47,119 bases of DNA from Candidatus Kuenenia stuttgartensis (GCA_945861465.1 CAMAVB010000025.1:1-47119); one strand, 5' to 3'; shown: positions 29,201-36,245, counted from the stretch's first letter. Notes: generated from the letters alone by a model not told the origin. Made by a program: numbers and translations.

Positions 29201-32200
29201 AGTCCGGCGAGTCCTCATTCGGCACCAGTTTCGAGGGTCCGCTTTTGGTGACCACGCCGCAGGACGGTACTCCCTTCGTCATCGCCATGGACACCGACGT
29301 CGATGACATGCGAGGCACTTGGTTCAGCATCGATTATAAGGGTGGGAGCTTCTTGTGCAAGGCTCCGCAACAAGCTCGAAACCCAGAGCAGAATATGCGA
29401 TTGCTGGCCGAGAATCCGCTTGGCTTCCCCAAATGGGACAAGATCGATGCCGCCTTCGGCTGGGGAGGTGTGTTTCATTTCTTCCGTGGCTTGAGCTGCG
29501 CAGAGTTGGACGGAAGTGACCTCCTCGAATATGACCTGCGAGAACGCTGGGGACACATTGAAACGACGATCGCTCGCGATGGCCACATTGACGCTGCCTG
29601 GCAGAATGGCACCGAGCTTTACCTGGCACGCGGCGAAGAGTGCCTTGTGTTCTCGTCCAGCGCTGCGCGTTACGCCCAACGCAGGCTACCTGTGGGCAAA
29701 GCACTAGCCGTTGATTCAGAAACGCTGAACTGGAAAAGCGTCGATGCGGTTTTGGCCACCGACGAACGTCGTGTGATATTCAGGAACACTCTGTTCGTCG
29801 ACAGCAATTTCCCGAACAAACCCCAGTCGATTCGATCGCGCTGGGGAAGGTGCCAGAACGGATTCAACGATCCACGGACCCCAGAGTCTGTTATTGGCGC
29901 TTTCGTTCTGGGCAACCGCACCTTTATCATCGGCGAACGGTCGTACCTGCGTTACACCGATGAGGAGTACGTGATGTGCGACGAGGGTTACCCGCGCGAA
30001 CAGACACTTGGAACGCTGCTGAAGGAGTTTACTCAGGTGTTTGCGCAGGAGTTTGGAGATAAAATTGACTTGACCGAACTTGAGCGACCGTTGATGTTGG
30101 CGCAGAGCCTCGGCGACGACGTCTGGCAACTTTCAATTGATGGCGTGACTTTTACAGTCACCAAGTCAACGAAAGATCTCAAAATCAAACCTGAGAAGGG
30201 AAGAATCCCACCGGTTCAATTCAAATTCGAGTCGAAAGCATTCACGTTCAAGGCCGAAGCCAGCGAGGAGAACACCAGCAAACGCAAGTCAAAAACAGAG
30301 AAGCAGCCAGCGCGTGTCAGTGCCGCACTAGTGGGTTTGGATAATCGGCTGTATCTATTCGCTGGACCGAAGTATTCAATCATCGAGTTGTCAAAAGAGT
30401 TCAATACGGCGGTACTGTCTACGGCACCGTTGCGGGAGTCCCTGACCCCGGTCGGTGACTTCTGGGGCATCGAACCGAACAATCTCACCAGACCAGAATC
30501 GAGCGTTGACGCCGCATTTTTCGTGGGGGAACAGATTTTTCTCATCAGCGGAGATGAGTATTTCCGTTACTCCGATATCGATCAGCGCTTCGTTGATCGT
30601 GGATACCCCAAGCCGCTAATCAGTGGATCGGACGACGACGGCCTGCCGAACTGGGGAACCATCGACGCGGCCATCACAGTTGGCGAGACAACCACGTTTC
30701 TTGGGCGGGTCGTGATTGACGGAAAATCTGAGGGGCAATCAGCTTGGGCCGACGGTTCAGGAGCAGAATCCATCGCGAGCCGTTGGGGCTTGCCTGGCAA
30801 CCGTATCCTGGAGCACGGTGTTGACGGAGCTTGTCGTCAGGACGGCGCGATCTTCCTGTTCAGTGGCAAGGAATACGTACGCTACACGCCTGTCGACGGC
30901 CACATTCAGCGTTTCATGGATTCCGGTTACCCGCGCAGCATCGCGGTTGCTGCGGGCTCGCCTGCGAACGACACCAGCGCATGGGAACGAGGTGTTACCT
31001 GCGGATGGTCCAGGAACGGTATCACGTATTTGTTTCGAGGTGCTGGCTACGATCGCATCGGGACACTCAATGACTCCGATGAACCCTCGATGTTGCTCCG
31101 GGCGAAGGCACGTCCGATCCGTGGCAATTGGCATAACCTCCCGGGCGTGTTTGCTATGGGGATCGACGCTGCGCTGAGCGACGGTGAGCAACTTGTGTTG
31201 TTTCGGGGGAACCAGTATTTGCACATCGACTTGAACACTGACGACCCACAGCCGTACGAGGCGGAAATGGCTTTGTACGATCTCGTCCGTTTGACGTCTT
31301 CGACCGTTGCAGAGTTGAGCGCACGCTTGTTTGAAGGCGGCGTTGCCGAGTTAATGAGTCTTGACACACAGTCCATCGACGAGTCGCCGACATTCCTGAA
31401 GGTGAGCAGTGAGATACCCAGGAGTTCGACGGCAGTGATGCCGAGCCGGGGTATGGAAATTCAGAATTCCTCCAATGAGCTGAACGGAGGGGAAAAAACG
31501 ATCCGCGTTAACGCGGCCCGAGTGGGACGGAAGCCTGTCAGCGGACACCTGGATTTCAGTGGTGCCAACGGTATTTACTATTGGGAGATTTTCTTTCACG
31601 CACCGTTCCTGATTGCCCGCGCTCTCAATGCAGCTCAGCGTTTCGCCGATGCCAGGACCTGGTACGAGTACACCTTCGATCCGACGTCACCCGACGGAGC
31701 ATGGAGATTTTTGCCCTTTCTGGCGTCAGACGTCGAACAACTCGTGGTCCGCGTGCGGAGCATTCTGAAGCGTGGCCAGTGGAACGGGACACCTGCAGCA
31801 GACCAATTCAAGCGATACATCGATCTGCTGACAGAGATGGACGCCGCGTTCCAGGGCGAGAGTGAACTCGATAGGAATCTGTTCAGCGAATTTAATAGCG
31901 ATGATCTGTCCCGGCTGAGGGAAACCGTAGTCAGCCTGTCGGGCGACGACCAGCTTGAAAACGAGTTATTGGAGCTGGTCGGGCTCATGGAGGAGCTTCC
32001 CGATCGATGGAATGATTTGCAGTCGACACGCGCCACACAAATTGATACGTATCTCGACGACCCCTTCGACCCGCACGCCATCGCCGCTCTGCGACCAATC
32101 GCCTACCGCAAAGCTCTGGTCATGAGTTACCTGGACAACCTGCTTGATTGGGGAGACATGCTGTTTGGACAATACACCCGCGAGAGCATCAACGAAGCTC

Positions 32201-32511
32201 GCATTCTGTACCTTCAGACCCTGGACATCCTTGGTCGACGTCCGGAGAGCGGTGGGCATCGTCTGCTCAGCGTCGGCAGCGATTACGAGGGGTTGAGCGG
32301 ACCTCGTGGCCGAGAGTACGACTTCCTGCTTACGCTGGAAGACAGACCGTCATCGCTGGCCCATGCTCGGGTTAGAGACTGGTCCCCGGCGCAAACGGAT
32401 GCCAGCGTGCGCGATCCGTACTTCTTTATCCCGCCTAACGATGATCTCATCGCGCATTGGACACGGGTCGAGGACCGGCTCTACAAAATCCGGCACTGCC
32501 TCAACCTTTAA
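20212..32511 (+). CDS. giant Tc toxin subunit A-like protein with hemopexin arrays (N-terminal 4,099 aa)
   Basis: A TcA-type toxin subunit, a family that forms a receptor-binding, syringe-like channel injecting cargo into eukaryotic cells. The N-terminus has the TcA/VRP1 signature SVYSPAAYLADLLQMLED (about 27-44) followed by RRPDIA and IPHLEIVNRVM. An array of about 24 hemopexin-like units occupies about 1151-2425. The neuraminidase-like/ABC-toxin-N region follows, with YRVWEANRKVFLYPESYIRP at about 2660. A second array of about 10 units lies at about 3076-3690. The TcA core contains DFSGANGIYYWEIFFHAPFL at about 3780 and YLDNLLDWGDMLFGQYTRES at about 3970. The frame stops at KIRHCLNL-TAA while homology continues in frame beyond. 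GGAG eight bases before the ATG supports the start. No signal peptide is seen. Known TcA proteins are about 2,500 aa. Confidence 0.88.
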   Translation: MSDNVSGPTLRELFGDLDFREGDLGRSVYSPAAYLADLLQMLEDELPVKDFKRFASRRPDIAGEQGIILDGEQSFTNIPHLEIVNRVMAAQVKHNSGGMAAEAVLASAQHPLALPIEVHFERLRRLLQLLRVSHRDLYSRFARHADVDVLAAERLGLSPVRARAVLDVLKDEQLRAAYGLASEESFADICELERFKRATGIDGATFRKLFYGRLSPSSFNALRQSERQAAGELFTNAGLDGYVTLDAPEAMLLWTSDSGANSGNIPEAWFDRVQRLLRLSRWTGIDLDSLELCLRRLCGNQLDGAALRRLAVMVDLRDRCSAPWDVLCSLFDELSGNAALGAADDPALAGSLFDRIFNGAEARLAKSYVPSGQHYIPAVYASWVRLEITGDLLSDEVTGSQELRTRIQRALGISSRDLVAIVTRFRERAMAQQRTSILDGNLGERGLSVLHRIARLAELTELPPLELLRLVDVLEGDSRIKQLNAFDVLQPGVTTATDLYQVLERVDQKSAMEDRFWLIQNLFAIGWWANAEGLTPDDLSAVTLPTEAAAAQMKADLVRLSQGLIEAFEPSQLQTAQLESAQINPRTASIALEHFCQPTRRLASPADARIVTYNAGAAFAAAHDVIPALAVVSVDDLLSLQLGEGLAAHLYAVLVRRGLLDEEGVLRSERLPAQPQELVLEPDLCGSECEVFDRFFEMHKSEIASGKVASEVELELFPSDLLTLGFEVVEADEFIERLRILDVIDTAGVVRDPSFFAQAENRERFRTRVGLDAHVAEIHALLASRETRWLATPLVLPDDVWSGLGMGADQQEALVQNLIFNGHLDAQRRIVDRKAILAVSVENFDLALQFQRQHGLILGALQAVIKVSRRGVLRVDSEALRPIADRILACEAHFALSKELLTAEGQPTSELLQMLSSDVSDFKFDAPLSISQFGQFRVLLQQITLDADACRLTDAALASIDITEEHAENVLQTLQDSGVLRPDRTLVAERVETLAQLNAALDFAVPGYADYSREIFFLLHDVAVTVSAKVNSLITSLAEVEAAQSEAVLGALSAELELSPAATASIVKPLLRDAAHPISALIAPVLVARRAGVVFDEPPADRVFVSTLRRARQFANYARKLRMSAREIDVAFTEQELVDKFPEPLHLPAGVDRIDALWSGPGGKIYLFRGPFFWTFDSSTLQPIDTQQPVKVLSPEFEALREVDAVYTTPGGDHYLLAEGSVWRLAAGSNQWFRSARLFGRVASHFEDPERIDAAFQDQEGRVCLFAKDQYVRYERLPSETVDEGYPQRIATHWPVELGFGRLPATFATGIDAAVGRKDSLTWMFKGQHFVTSTEPGIERPIVDHWGRVRHELASAARIDAVLDLDGRCAVIVGDQLTAFDNSLETEGLCADAGYPRTLVSVFPDLPEHFRHGIDAGLTVEGQRTLFREGLCATRSGTEVGWTESPTRDSRFARVRNVLLETGQVDAAFMGLDGRTYLFSGNQYVRYSGADLSRIDEGFPRTIREDWGGLERVDAACTLAGMTYLFGSGEQGGMYMCYSSRNYKSPDQGYPKPTQDNFWNLPQALLDQGFRTPDAVFVAPEGRTYLFSGDQVIGFEHNHRWWSEPRPISEVWNGMPFNAVSAAFTARDGRSYLFSSESEPRFARYSDSTLQRLDDRFPKPSKGQFGKLANNLAQTGRVDAALTITTDDPSRPDVHYLFSGEQFYRYSGNDFDAVDEGYPKRIQTALRAEPPFASLDAPAERGIDGVWADRGSVFVFLADRIYASSPVQVRRLQSLGIDAPRAVDIDDGHLSICSAKGWMHIRSPDAFRAVSYPSAPRSLRAVPPKFQGALTALLRGRDGNVYLFNGQRCFDQSLEREYAIGAAFGLVRNVVFDESRVDAALRGQDGVFYLFAGDQFLSYTPSAEKPRELPELSDRMPAAIADRFGGLEHVRHAFVRDGITYLIEAPNEVGEFRYVRYSSADYSRPDNAQPLVGDFLFWNLPPEFVDRGFDRIDVVLAEGEGDLLFVCGREFVLYDGGTQSWTPPRPLAVRWAELAKRDPDFSSINAIFRAPDESTWIFSNNSCVNLDGPSPIVRAHINVRWGRFDNRFTLANRIDTACVFGEFTFLFAGDQYVRYSGTNYSFVDAGYPRRITGEMRKEPIFQHLPAELEHRFTLLDREAVWIECAFTTGGVCYLQIAGQAFAVSAQVSRSFPLARLGRMRNELVRRAKVDAAFSLGDQLFLLSGDQYVRYSNANLDFVDDGYPQTIDERLLGELAPAPTVSLPGQFHFDLDAAVLTDGVLYLFRRREFVRFDTRQGAGELKVEAIKDVFGRVQNAFLPTPHDPSPRIDAAFVAADGALYVFKGEQHLRYSDPDATTVDEGYPCLIRDRWGDLPGMFEKQIDVAFVLDGRSYLGRGEHYARFGNSSHRRVDSVQPQSFVACFRAANDFQLQDLRLIQRFVSLCRLHPAENNGLTDFLLRDPREKADPYALLAALFEWEVGDLQWLKRQDGFLNRPVRSVSSEERFDLELVLRIHETMELSLRLRSHPEELFTRVWLPLYGGAPQRQPDYTVTALGRMLAALYPGDDWKQIERQLTDAHNTTLRDALSAWLVAHIRDPRRLTDRRDLSNLLLTEVEMVASADTSPIVEAIAAVQLFVHRALMGLEGVEFRKGEKGREQFKSRWQWFRNYRVWEANRKVFLYPESYIRPELRDTRTPAFEKLRNDLLQGEIDNLSVTRAFRKYIDDFAEVSSLAIAGGYVRSPGDDTELILFGRTRSEPRRFYFRTARFPQGSMVNADWRAWQPMGVEIAAERVHPVWAFGRIFVFWYELDQKTNSNSPVTMTRTPVENSAGTEKISNSGAVTHRIRIRYTLQDLNGEWKAPQELKPKEDLLQSRFSIEDVKLQVRLARHGGGRSHGDIVVSCNWRVDEAEMDALLVELRLKRQLKLLEYSIFSQLVFVPLVKESLAPGSRAELDRIDADIRQLESQRTTSRAAFSMSSDFETQSLFPGSRSDAPIVTIQSGESSFGTSFEGPLLVTTPQDGTPFVIAMDTDVDDMRGTWFSIDYKGGSFLCKAPQQARNPEQNMRLLAENPLGFPKWDKIDAAFGWGGVFHFFRGLSCAELDGSDLLEYDLRERWGHIETTIARDGHIDAAWQNGTELYLARGEECLVFSSSAARYAQRRLPVGKALAVDSETLNWKSVDAVLATDERRVIFRNTLFVDSNFPNKPQSIRSRWGRCQNGFNDPRTPESVIGAFVLGNRTFIIGERSYLRYTDEEYVMCDEGYPREQTLGTLLKEFTQVFAQEFGDKIDLTELERPLMLAQSLGDDVWQLSIDGVTFTVTKSTKDLKIKPEKGRIPPVQFKFESKAFTFKAEASEENTSKRKSKTEKQPARVSAALVGLDNRLYLFAGPKYSIIELSKEFNTAVLSTAPLRESLTPVGDFWGIEPNNLTRPESSVDAAFFVGEQIFLISGDEYFRYSDIDQRFVDRGYPKPLISGSDDDGLPNWGTIDAAITVGETTTFLGRVVIDGKSEGQSAWADGSGAESIASRWGLPGNRILEHGVDGACRQDGAIFLFSGKEYVRYTPVDGHIQRFMDSGYPRSIAVAAGSPANDTSAWERGVTCGWSRNGITYLFRGAGYDRIGTLNDSDEPSMLLRAKARPIRGNWHNLPGVFAMGIDAALSDGEQLVLFRGNQYLHIDLNTDDPQPYEAEMALYDLVRLTSSTVAELSARLFEGGVAELMSLDTQSIDESPTFLKVSSEIPRSSTAVMPSRGMEIQNSSNELNGGEKTIRVNAARVGRKPVSGHLDFSGANGIYYWEIFFHAPFLIARALNAAQRFADARTWYEYTFDPTSPDGAWRFLPFLASDVEQLVVRVRSILKRGQWNGTPAADQFKRYIDLLTEMDAAFQGESELDRNLFSEFNSDDLSRLRETVVSLSGDDQLENELLELVGLMEELPDRWNDLQSTRATQIDTYLDDPFDPHAIAALRPIAYRKALVMSYLDNLLDWGDMLFGQYTRESINEARILYLQTLDILGRRPESGGHRLLSVGSDYEGLSGPRGREYDFLLTLEDRPSSLAHARVRDWSPAQTDASVRDPYFFIPPNDDLIAHWTRVEDRLYKIRHCLNL
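23662..27489 (+). repeat. hemopexin-like repeat array 1 (about 24 units)
   Basis: Coding repeats of 40-65 residues on the pattern I-D-A-A-F...G..YLF.G.QYVRY.......D.GYP..I...W. Well-preserved examples are VDAAFMGLDGRTYLFSGNQY, IDTACVFGEFTFLFAGDQYV and IDAAFVAADGALYVFKGEQH. Hemopexin units normally form four-bladed propellers, so 24 units would make about six propellers. That count is my reading by eye. Confidence 0.8.
29437..31285 (+). repeat. hemopexin-like repeat array 2 (about 10 units)
   Basis: Second block of the same repeat, between the ABC-toxin-N region and the TcA core. Clear units include VDAAFFVGEQIFLISGDEYF followed by RYSD, and VDGACRQDGAIFLFSGKEYV followed by RYTP. One ~60-residue charged insert rich in Lys and Thr (about 30,110-30,310) separates the fourth and fifth units. 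Confidence 0.75.
32509..32511 (+). other. in-frame TAA interrupting the TcA-like gene
   Basis: Codons read ...CAC TGC CTC AAC CTT TAA GGG GTT CAC CAG CCG CTG. The peptide after the stop, GVHQPLALFAPPIDPMALV, continues the TcA consensus (R-L-x-K-I-R-x-x-x-N-x-E-G-V...ALF-PPIDP) in the same frame without gap. The family usually has an acidic residue here, so GAA to TAA is the simplest origin. Confidence 0.85.
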
Positions 32512-32556
32512 GGGGTTCACCAGCCGCTGGCACTCTTTGCACCACCCATCGATCCA

Positions 32557-34506
32557 ATGGCCCTGGTCAACGCGGTCGCCTCGGGAGCCGATGTGGGATC
32601 AGGAAACGATGTGTCAGGAGCTGCGGACGTTCCAATCTACCGCTGTGCGGGACTGCTGGATCGGGCACAGGTGCTGGCCGATAAAGTATCGCAGCTCGGC
32701 AGCGAGCTCCTGGGGACGCTCGAGAAGCAAGACGCCGAGGAACTCGCCCGGCTTCAAACGAAGAATGAACGCGAGATATTCGAGCTCACGATCGAGATGC
32801 ACTCCAGCGAACTGCTTGAGGCCAAGGCCAACCGGCTGGCGTTGGACAGTGGCAAGAAGAGTGCCGAGGCCCGCCGAGATACGTATGCAAGTTGGATCCA
32901 GGCAGGACTTTTGCAAGGAGAGCAGGTACAGCAGGATCTGCTGAAAAGTGCGGCCGCTCTGCAGGTCACGGCGGCGGTATTGCAGGCTGTGCGAGGGGTT
33001 TGTGGATTCATACCAACCGCCAAACTCGGGCCCTTCATTATTGGCGCGGAATCGCAGCCTGCTGGAACCCCTGTCGAAGCCTTCGCTGAGATGGCCAACT
33101 CCACTGCAACAGGTCTACAGACCGTGGGGGAGATCATGGGCCTCACGGCGCAACATGAGCGTTCGATGCATGAGTGGAAGCTTCAGAAAGCCATGGCCGA
33201 ACACGACGTCGCACAAATCGAGCTGCAATGCAAGGCCGCCGACCACCGTATCGAAGTCGTGCAGCGGCAGATGAATAACGTGGTTAAGCAGGTTGAACAC
33301 AATAAGTCAGTGACGCAGTTCTACCGCAGCAAGTTCACGAACCAGGAACTGTATGAGTGGATGGCTGGCCAGCTTTCCAGCATCCACTACCAGACTTACC
33401 AACTGGCTCTCTCGATGGCGCGAGCCGCAGAACGCGCGTTCCAGTTCGAGCGTGGGCGTCCGGAGCGGGACACGCAGTTCATTCACGGGCAATATTGGGA
33501 CAATCGCCGCAAAGGACTGACCGCAGGTGCTCAACTGACGCTGGATCTGGCCCGTATGGAGTCTGCCTTCGTGGCCACAGATTCGCGGCGTTTTGAAATC
33601 ACGAAGTCGATCTCGCTGCTCGAACTGGATCCCAGGGCCTTCCTCGATTTCAAGGCCAACGGCATGTGCGAATTCGAGTTGGGCGAGGCCCTCTTCGATT
33701 ATGACTTCCCCGGTCACTATTGTCGCCAGGTTAAGAGCATCGCGGTCAAAATCGACCTCGGCGAAGGAGTCTCCGCCAACGCCACGTTGACGCAGCTCAC
33801 CAACCGTGTGGTCATGGAACCCGACGCCAAGGCTGTCGCCTTTCTGCTCGATCCCAGGGAAAGCCCGCCCATCGCACTGCGCCAGAACTGGCAGGCCAGC
33901 CAGCAGATCGCCCTGTCGCACGTCGACGAGGGCGAGAGATACGACGGGATGTTCGCGGGAATGCGAGTGGACGGCGAACGCTACTTCCCGTTCGAGGGCA
34001 CCGGCGCGGTTTCGCGTTGGCGTCTGGAGCTTTGCGGTCGTCCGGGATCCGTCGACTTGCGAGCTCTGACGGTCGTGACGATCAAGCTCGAGTATACAGC
34101 GCTGGCCGGTGGTGACGTGTTTGCAGCGGCCGTGCGCGGCTTGCTCAAGCCGGTCGATGCGGTGCGAGCGTTCGATGTGCGCACCGATTTCGCAGAGGCC
34201 TGGACCACTTTCCTCGAAGGCGAGGGCCAGACGCTCAATTTGGAGTTCCGACCATCACACTTCCCTTCGATGGCAAGCGGCCGCATCCGAGCGGTGTTCG
34301 TCCGCTACGAAACCACAGCGCCTGGCACGGCCGAATTCATCCTCGATCTCGGCGAACCCGTGAAGCTCCCGGATGGCAAGACGGTTGAAACCAACGGCCT
34401 CACCATCCGAAACACAGGCACACACATGCGTCTGAAAGTCCGTGGAGACAAGTCGACGATGACCAATGTTTATCTTCTCTTAAGCTACAAGGCGGGAGTT
34501 CGCTAA
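32557..34506 (+). CDS. Tc toxin subunit A-like protein, C-terminal part (pore and TcB-binding region)
   Basis: A 649-aa frame in register with the giant upstream frame; in-frame homology begins 15 codons before this ATG, directly after the TAA. Residues ~25-90 form a coiled coil (LEKQDAEELARLQTKNEREI). GFIPTAKLGPFIIGAESQPA at about 150 corresponds to the pore-tip segment. KFTNQELYEWMAGQLSSIHY at about 259-278 and FIHGQYWDNRRKGLTAG are the conserved core. The TcB-binding domain covers about 380-649 (YDFPGHYCRQVKSIAVKIDL, RYFPFEGTGAVSRWRLEL). No Shine-Dalgarno site is evident at 32557, so independent translation is doubtful. Its stop overlaps the next start by one base. Confidence 0.86.
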   Translation: MALVNAVASGADVGSGNDVSGAADVPIYRCAGLLDRAQVLADKVSQLGSELLGTLEKQDAEELARLQTKNEREIFELTIEMHSSELLEAKANRLALDSGKKSAEARRDTYASWIQAGLLQGEQVQQDLLKSAAALQVTAAVLQAVRGVCGFIPTAKLGPFIIGAESQPAGTPVEAFAEMANSTATGLQTVGEIMGLTAQHERSMHEWKLQKAMAEHDVAQIELQCKAADHRIEVVQRQMNNVVKQVEHNKSVTQFYRSKFTNQELYEWMAGQLSSIHYQTYQLALSMARAAERAFQFERGRPERDTQFIHGQYWDNRRKGLTAGAQLTLDLARMESAFVATDSRRFEITKSISLLELDPRAFLDFKANGMCEFELGEALFDYDFPGHYCRQVKSIAVKIDLGEGVSANATLTQLTNRVVMEPDAKAVAFLLDPRESPPIALRQNWQASQQIALSHVDEGERYDGMFAGMRVDGERYFPFEGTGAVSRWRLELCGRPGSVDLRALTVVTIKLEYTALAGGDVFAAAVRGLLKPVDAVRAFDVRTDFAEAWTTFLEGEGQTLNLEFRPSHFPSMASGRIRAVFVRYETTAPGTAEFILDLGEPVKLPDGKTVETNGLTIRNTGTHMRLKVRGDKSTMTNVYLLLSYKAGVR

Positions 34507-36104
34507 TGGGAAAGAAGAAAACCGGCCAGAAAAAGACCAAGCGGGATAAGCCCAGCACAAACGCAGAGCGCCAACTGTCGCGACTCAAAGCTCTGCCGGA
34601 CAATTTTTTTGCTGATGAAGAATCAAGTGACTACTACTACGCGGCCCGCCTTTTAATCAATGATCAACACGAAGCCGCCGATCCGATACTCACCGAGCTC
34701 GAAGATATGGTCAAATCAGGCCTGGGCCGTCGAACGGGAAGAGAAAACGGCGACTTAGAGGAAGGCTGGAACACCGAGACAAAGAAGTATGAGTTCAAGA
34801 CTCCCCTAGACTGGGAGAAAACAGGAGCCAATCCCTTGCCCTTGGGGCGTCGAACGGGAAAAAAAAACGGCGACTTAGAGGAAGGCTGGAATACCAAGAC
34901 AAAGAAGTATGAGTTCAAGCTTCCCAAAGAATGGGATCGAATGAAGGAGCTTGAGGGGCCACCGCCCGAGGGGCCACCGCCCCGGTTGTTACTGGGCGAT
35001 TGGCCACCGCTCGGGAAACCACGGATGCCAATCGGACCGATCGATGATCCCCGGAAGATGCTAAAGCTTAGTGTCGGCGATGTGCATGTCCACAGCCAAC
35101 TTTGGGCAGCTGCAAGCGAAGCGCGTCTGCTGATTGAACGGAAATCGATTTCGCAGATGCGAGCGAACCTCACCGAGGAGATGAATAAACGCACCGAAAC
35201 CGCCAAGAAAAGCCTCGACGACAACTGTGCCATGGCGATTGCCCTCGCTGGGATGCTCAGCGGCAACGATGATCTTCTGAAGAAGGGTGGTCTCTTCTTT
35301 CGAATTATTGGTCAGACTGAGCGCCAGGGGCAGTTTTCTGTAGCTGATTCGATGAAGATTGCCGAAACAGTCATCGACGCGGCCAATCGACTCCGGCGAA
35401 ACAAAGGAAAGAACGACGACGGAAATATAGTGTTGCAATTCATTGGCTGTTTCACCGACGGTTTGACGGAAGTCATCGAAGGAAAAACAGTGGCAAGCGA
35501 TCAGTTCGATGAGATCTGGCCAAAATTCCAACTGAATGATAAAGCTAAGGTTGAGCTCTTAGAACGCATTGAGGCTTACAAGCAGTTGGCGGGGGCGGCA
35601 TCTGATACACTTTCCGGGAAGTCCGCCCGCAAGGTTGAAACGCGGAAAGGATTTATGCCGAATGATCCCCGCCTCCAACTGGAAGACACGGCGCTGATCA
35701 AGAATGACATCTCCGGATCGATGCACTCCTGCTTTTTAGCGCAAGAACTTGCAGAGAGCCTTTTCAGCGATGGAAATCAAGTCAAGAAGAAAGGTGAGCC
35801 CGTGTTACTGACGAACAAAGAACTCATCAACTCACGAGTGGTCGATGCATTGGCGATGACCGCAGGAGGTAAGAATGGCGAGAATGATGACGTCTTCCAC
35901 ACGGCGTTCGAGATGATCAATGGCATGCGAGGCATTACCGGTACGCCGTTCATATCCCAGGCAATAGCAACCGAGATTATCGACAGAATGGGTAAAGGAA
36001 AGAGCTTTACGGATGCGATTGAAAGTATCGATCAAGGAGTGGCGTTTAAATGGATGGCCCCCCAACAACCACGTAATGGAAATGTGAATCCACCCGAAAA
36101 CTGA
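34506..36104 (+). CDS. unrecognised protein coupled to the TcA-like gene
   Basis: A 532-aa protein whose ATG shares its first base with the TcA stop (TAATG), so it is surely made from the same message. I do not recognise its family. The first ~25 residues are strongly basic (GKKKTGQKKTKRDK). Residues ~73-153 hold two near-identical 40-residue units (GRRTG..NGDLEEGWNT.TKKYEF). A proline-rich hinge (GPPPEGPPPR) follows, then a helical region from about 190 to the end without signal peptide or membrane spans. Position and charge allow a cargo, chaperone or immunity role; none is shown. It has fewer GC-rich codons than the toxin gene. Confidence 0.75.
   Translation: MGKKKTGQKKTKRDKPSTNAERQLSRLKALPDNFFADEESSDYYYAARLLINDQHEAADPILTELEDMVKSGLGRRTGRENGDLEEGWNTETKKYEFKTPLDWEKTGANPLPLGRRTGKKNGDLEEGWNTKTKKYEFKLPKEWDRMKELEGPPPEGPPPRLLLGDWPPLGKPRMPIGPIDDPRKMLKLSVGDVHVHSQLWAAASEARLLIERKSISQMRANLTEEMNKRTETAKKSLDDNCAMAIALAGMLSGNDDLLKKGGLFFRIIGQTERQGQFSVADSMKIAETVIDAANRLRRNKGKNDDGNIVLQFIGCFTDGLTEVIEGKTVASDQFDEIWPKFQLNDKAKVELLERIEAYKQLAGAASDTLSGKSARKVETRKGFMPNDPRLQLEDTALIKNDISGSMHSCFLAQELAESLFSDGNQVKKKGEPVLLTNKELINSRVVDALAMTAGGKNGENDDVFHTAFEMINGMRGITGTPFISQAIATEIIDRMGKGKSFTDAIESIDQGVAFKWMAPQQPRNGNVNPPEN
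34725..34919 (+). repeat. two tandem 120-bp coding units
   Basis: 34725-34799 and 34845-34919 are almost identical in DNA (offset 120 nt), differing at about seven positions. They encode GRRTG(R/K)(E/K)NGDLEEGWNT and then KTKKYEFK-type sequence. The near-identity of synonymous positions points to a recent duplication. Confidence 0.9.
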
Positions 36105-36245
36105 CGCGTCCCTTAGAATCCAGCCGCGGTTGATCGACGTCAACACGGCGAAAGTCAAACGTGGAGTTGTCCGTTCATAGAAAGGCGTTCTGGGCAAGAA
36201 TGCCAGGATCGTAGTCGACTGCTTCCTGGATATAGTCCTGTCAAA

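Noticed and set aside
30110..30310. Lys/Thr-rich insert in the second hemopexin array as a separate domain or second frameshift
   Set aside because: The frame stays open and the array resumes after it. It reads as a charged linker (TKSTKDLKIKPEKGRIPPVQ), with no domain signature.
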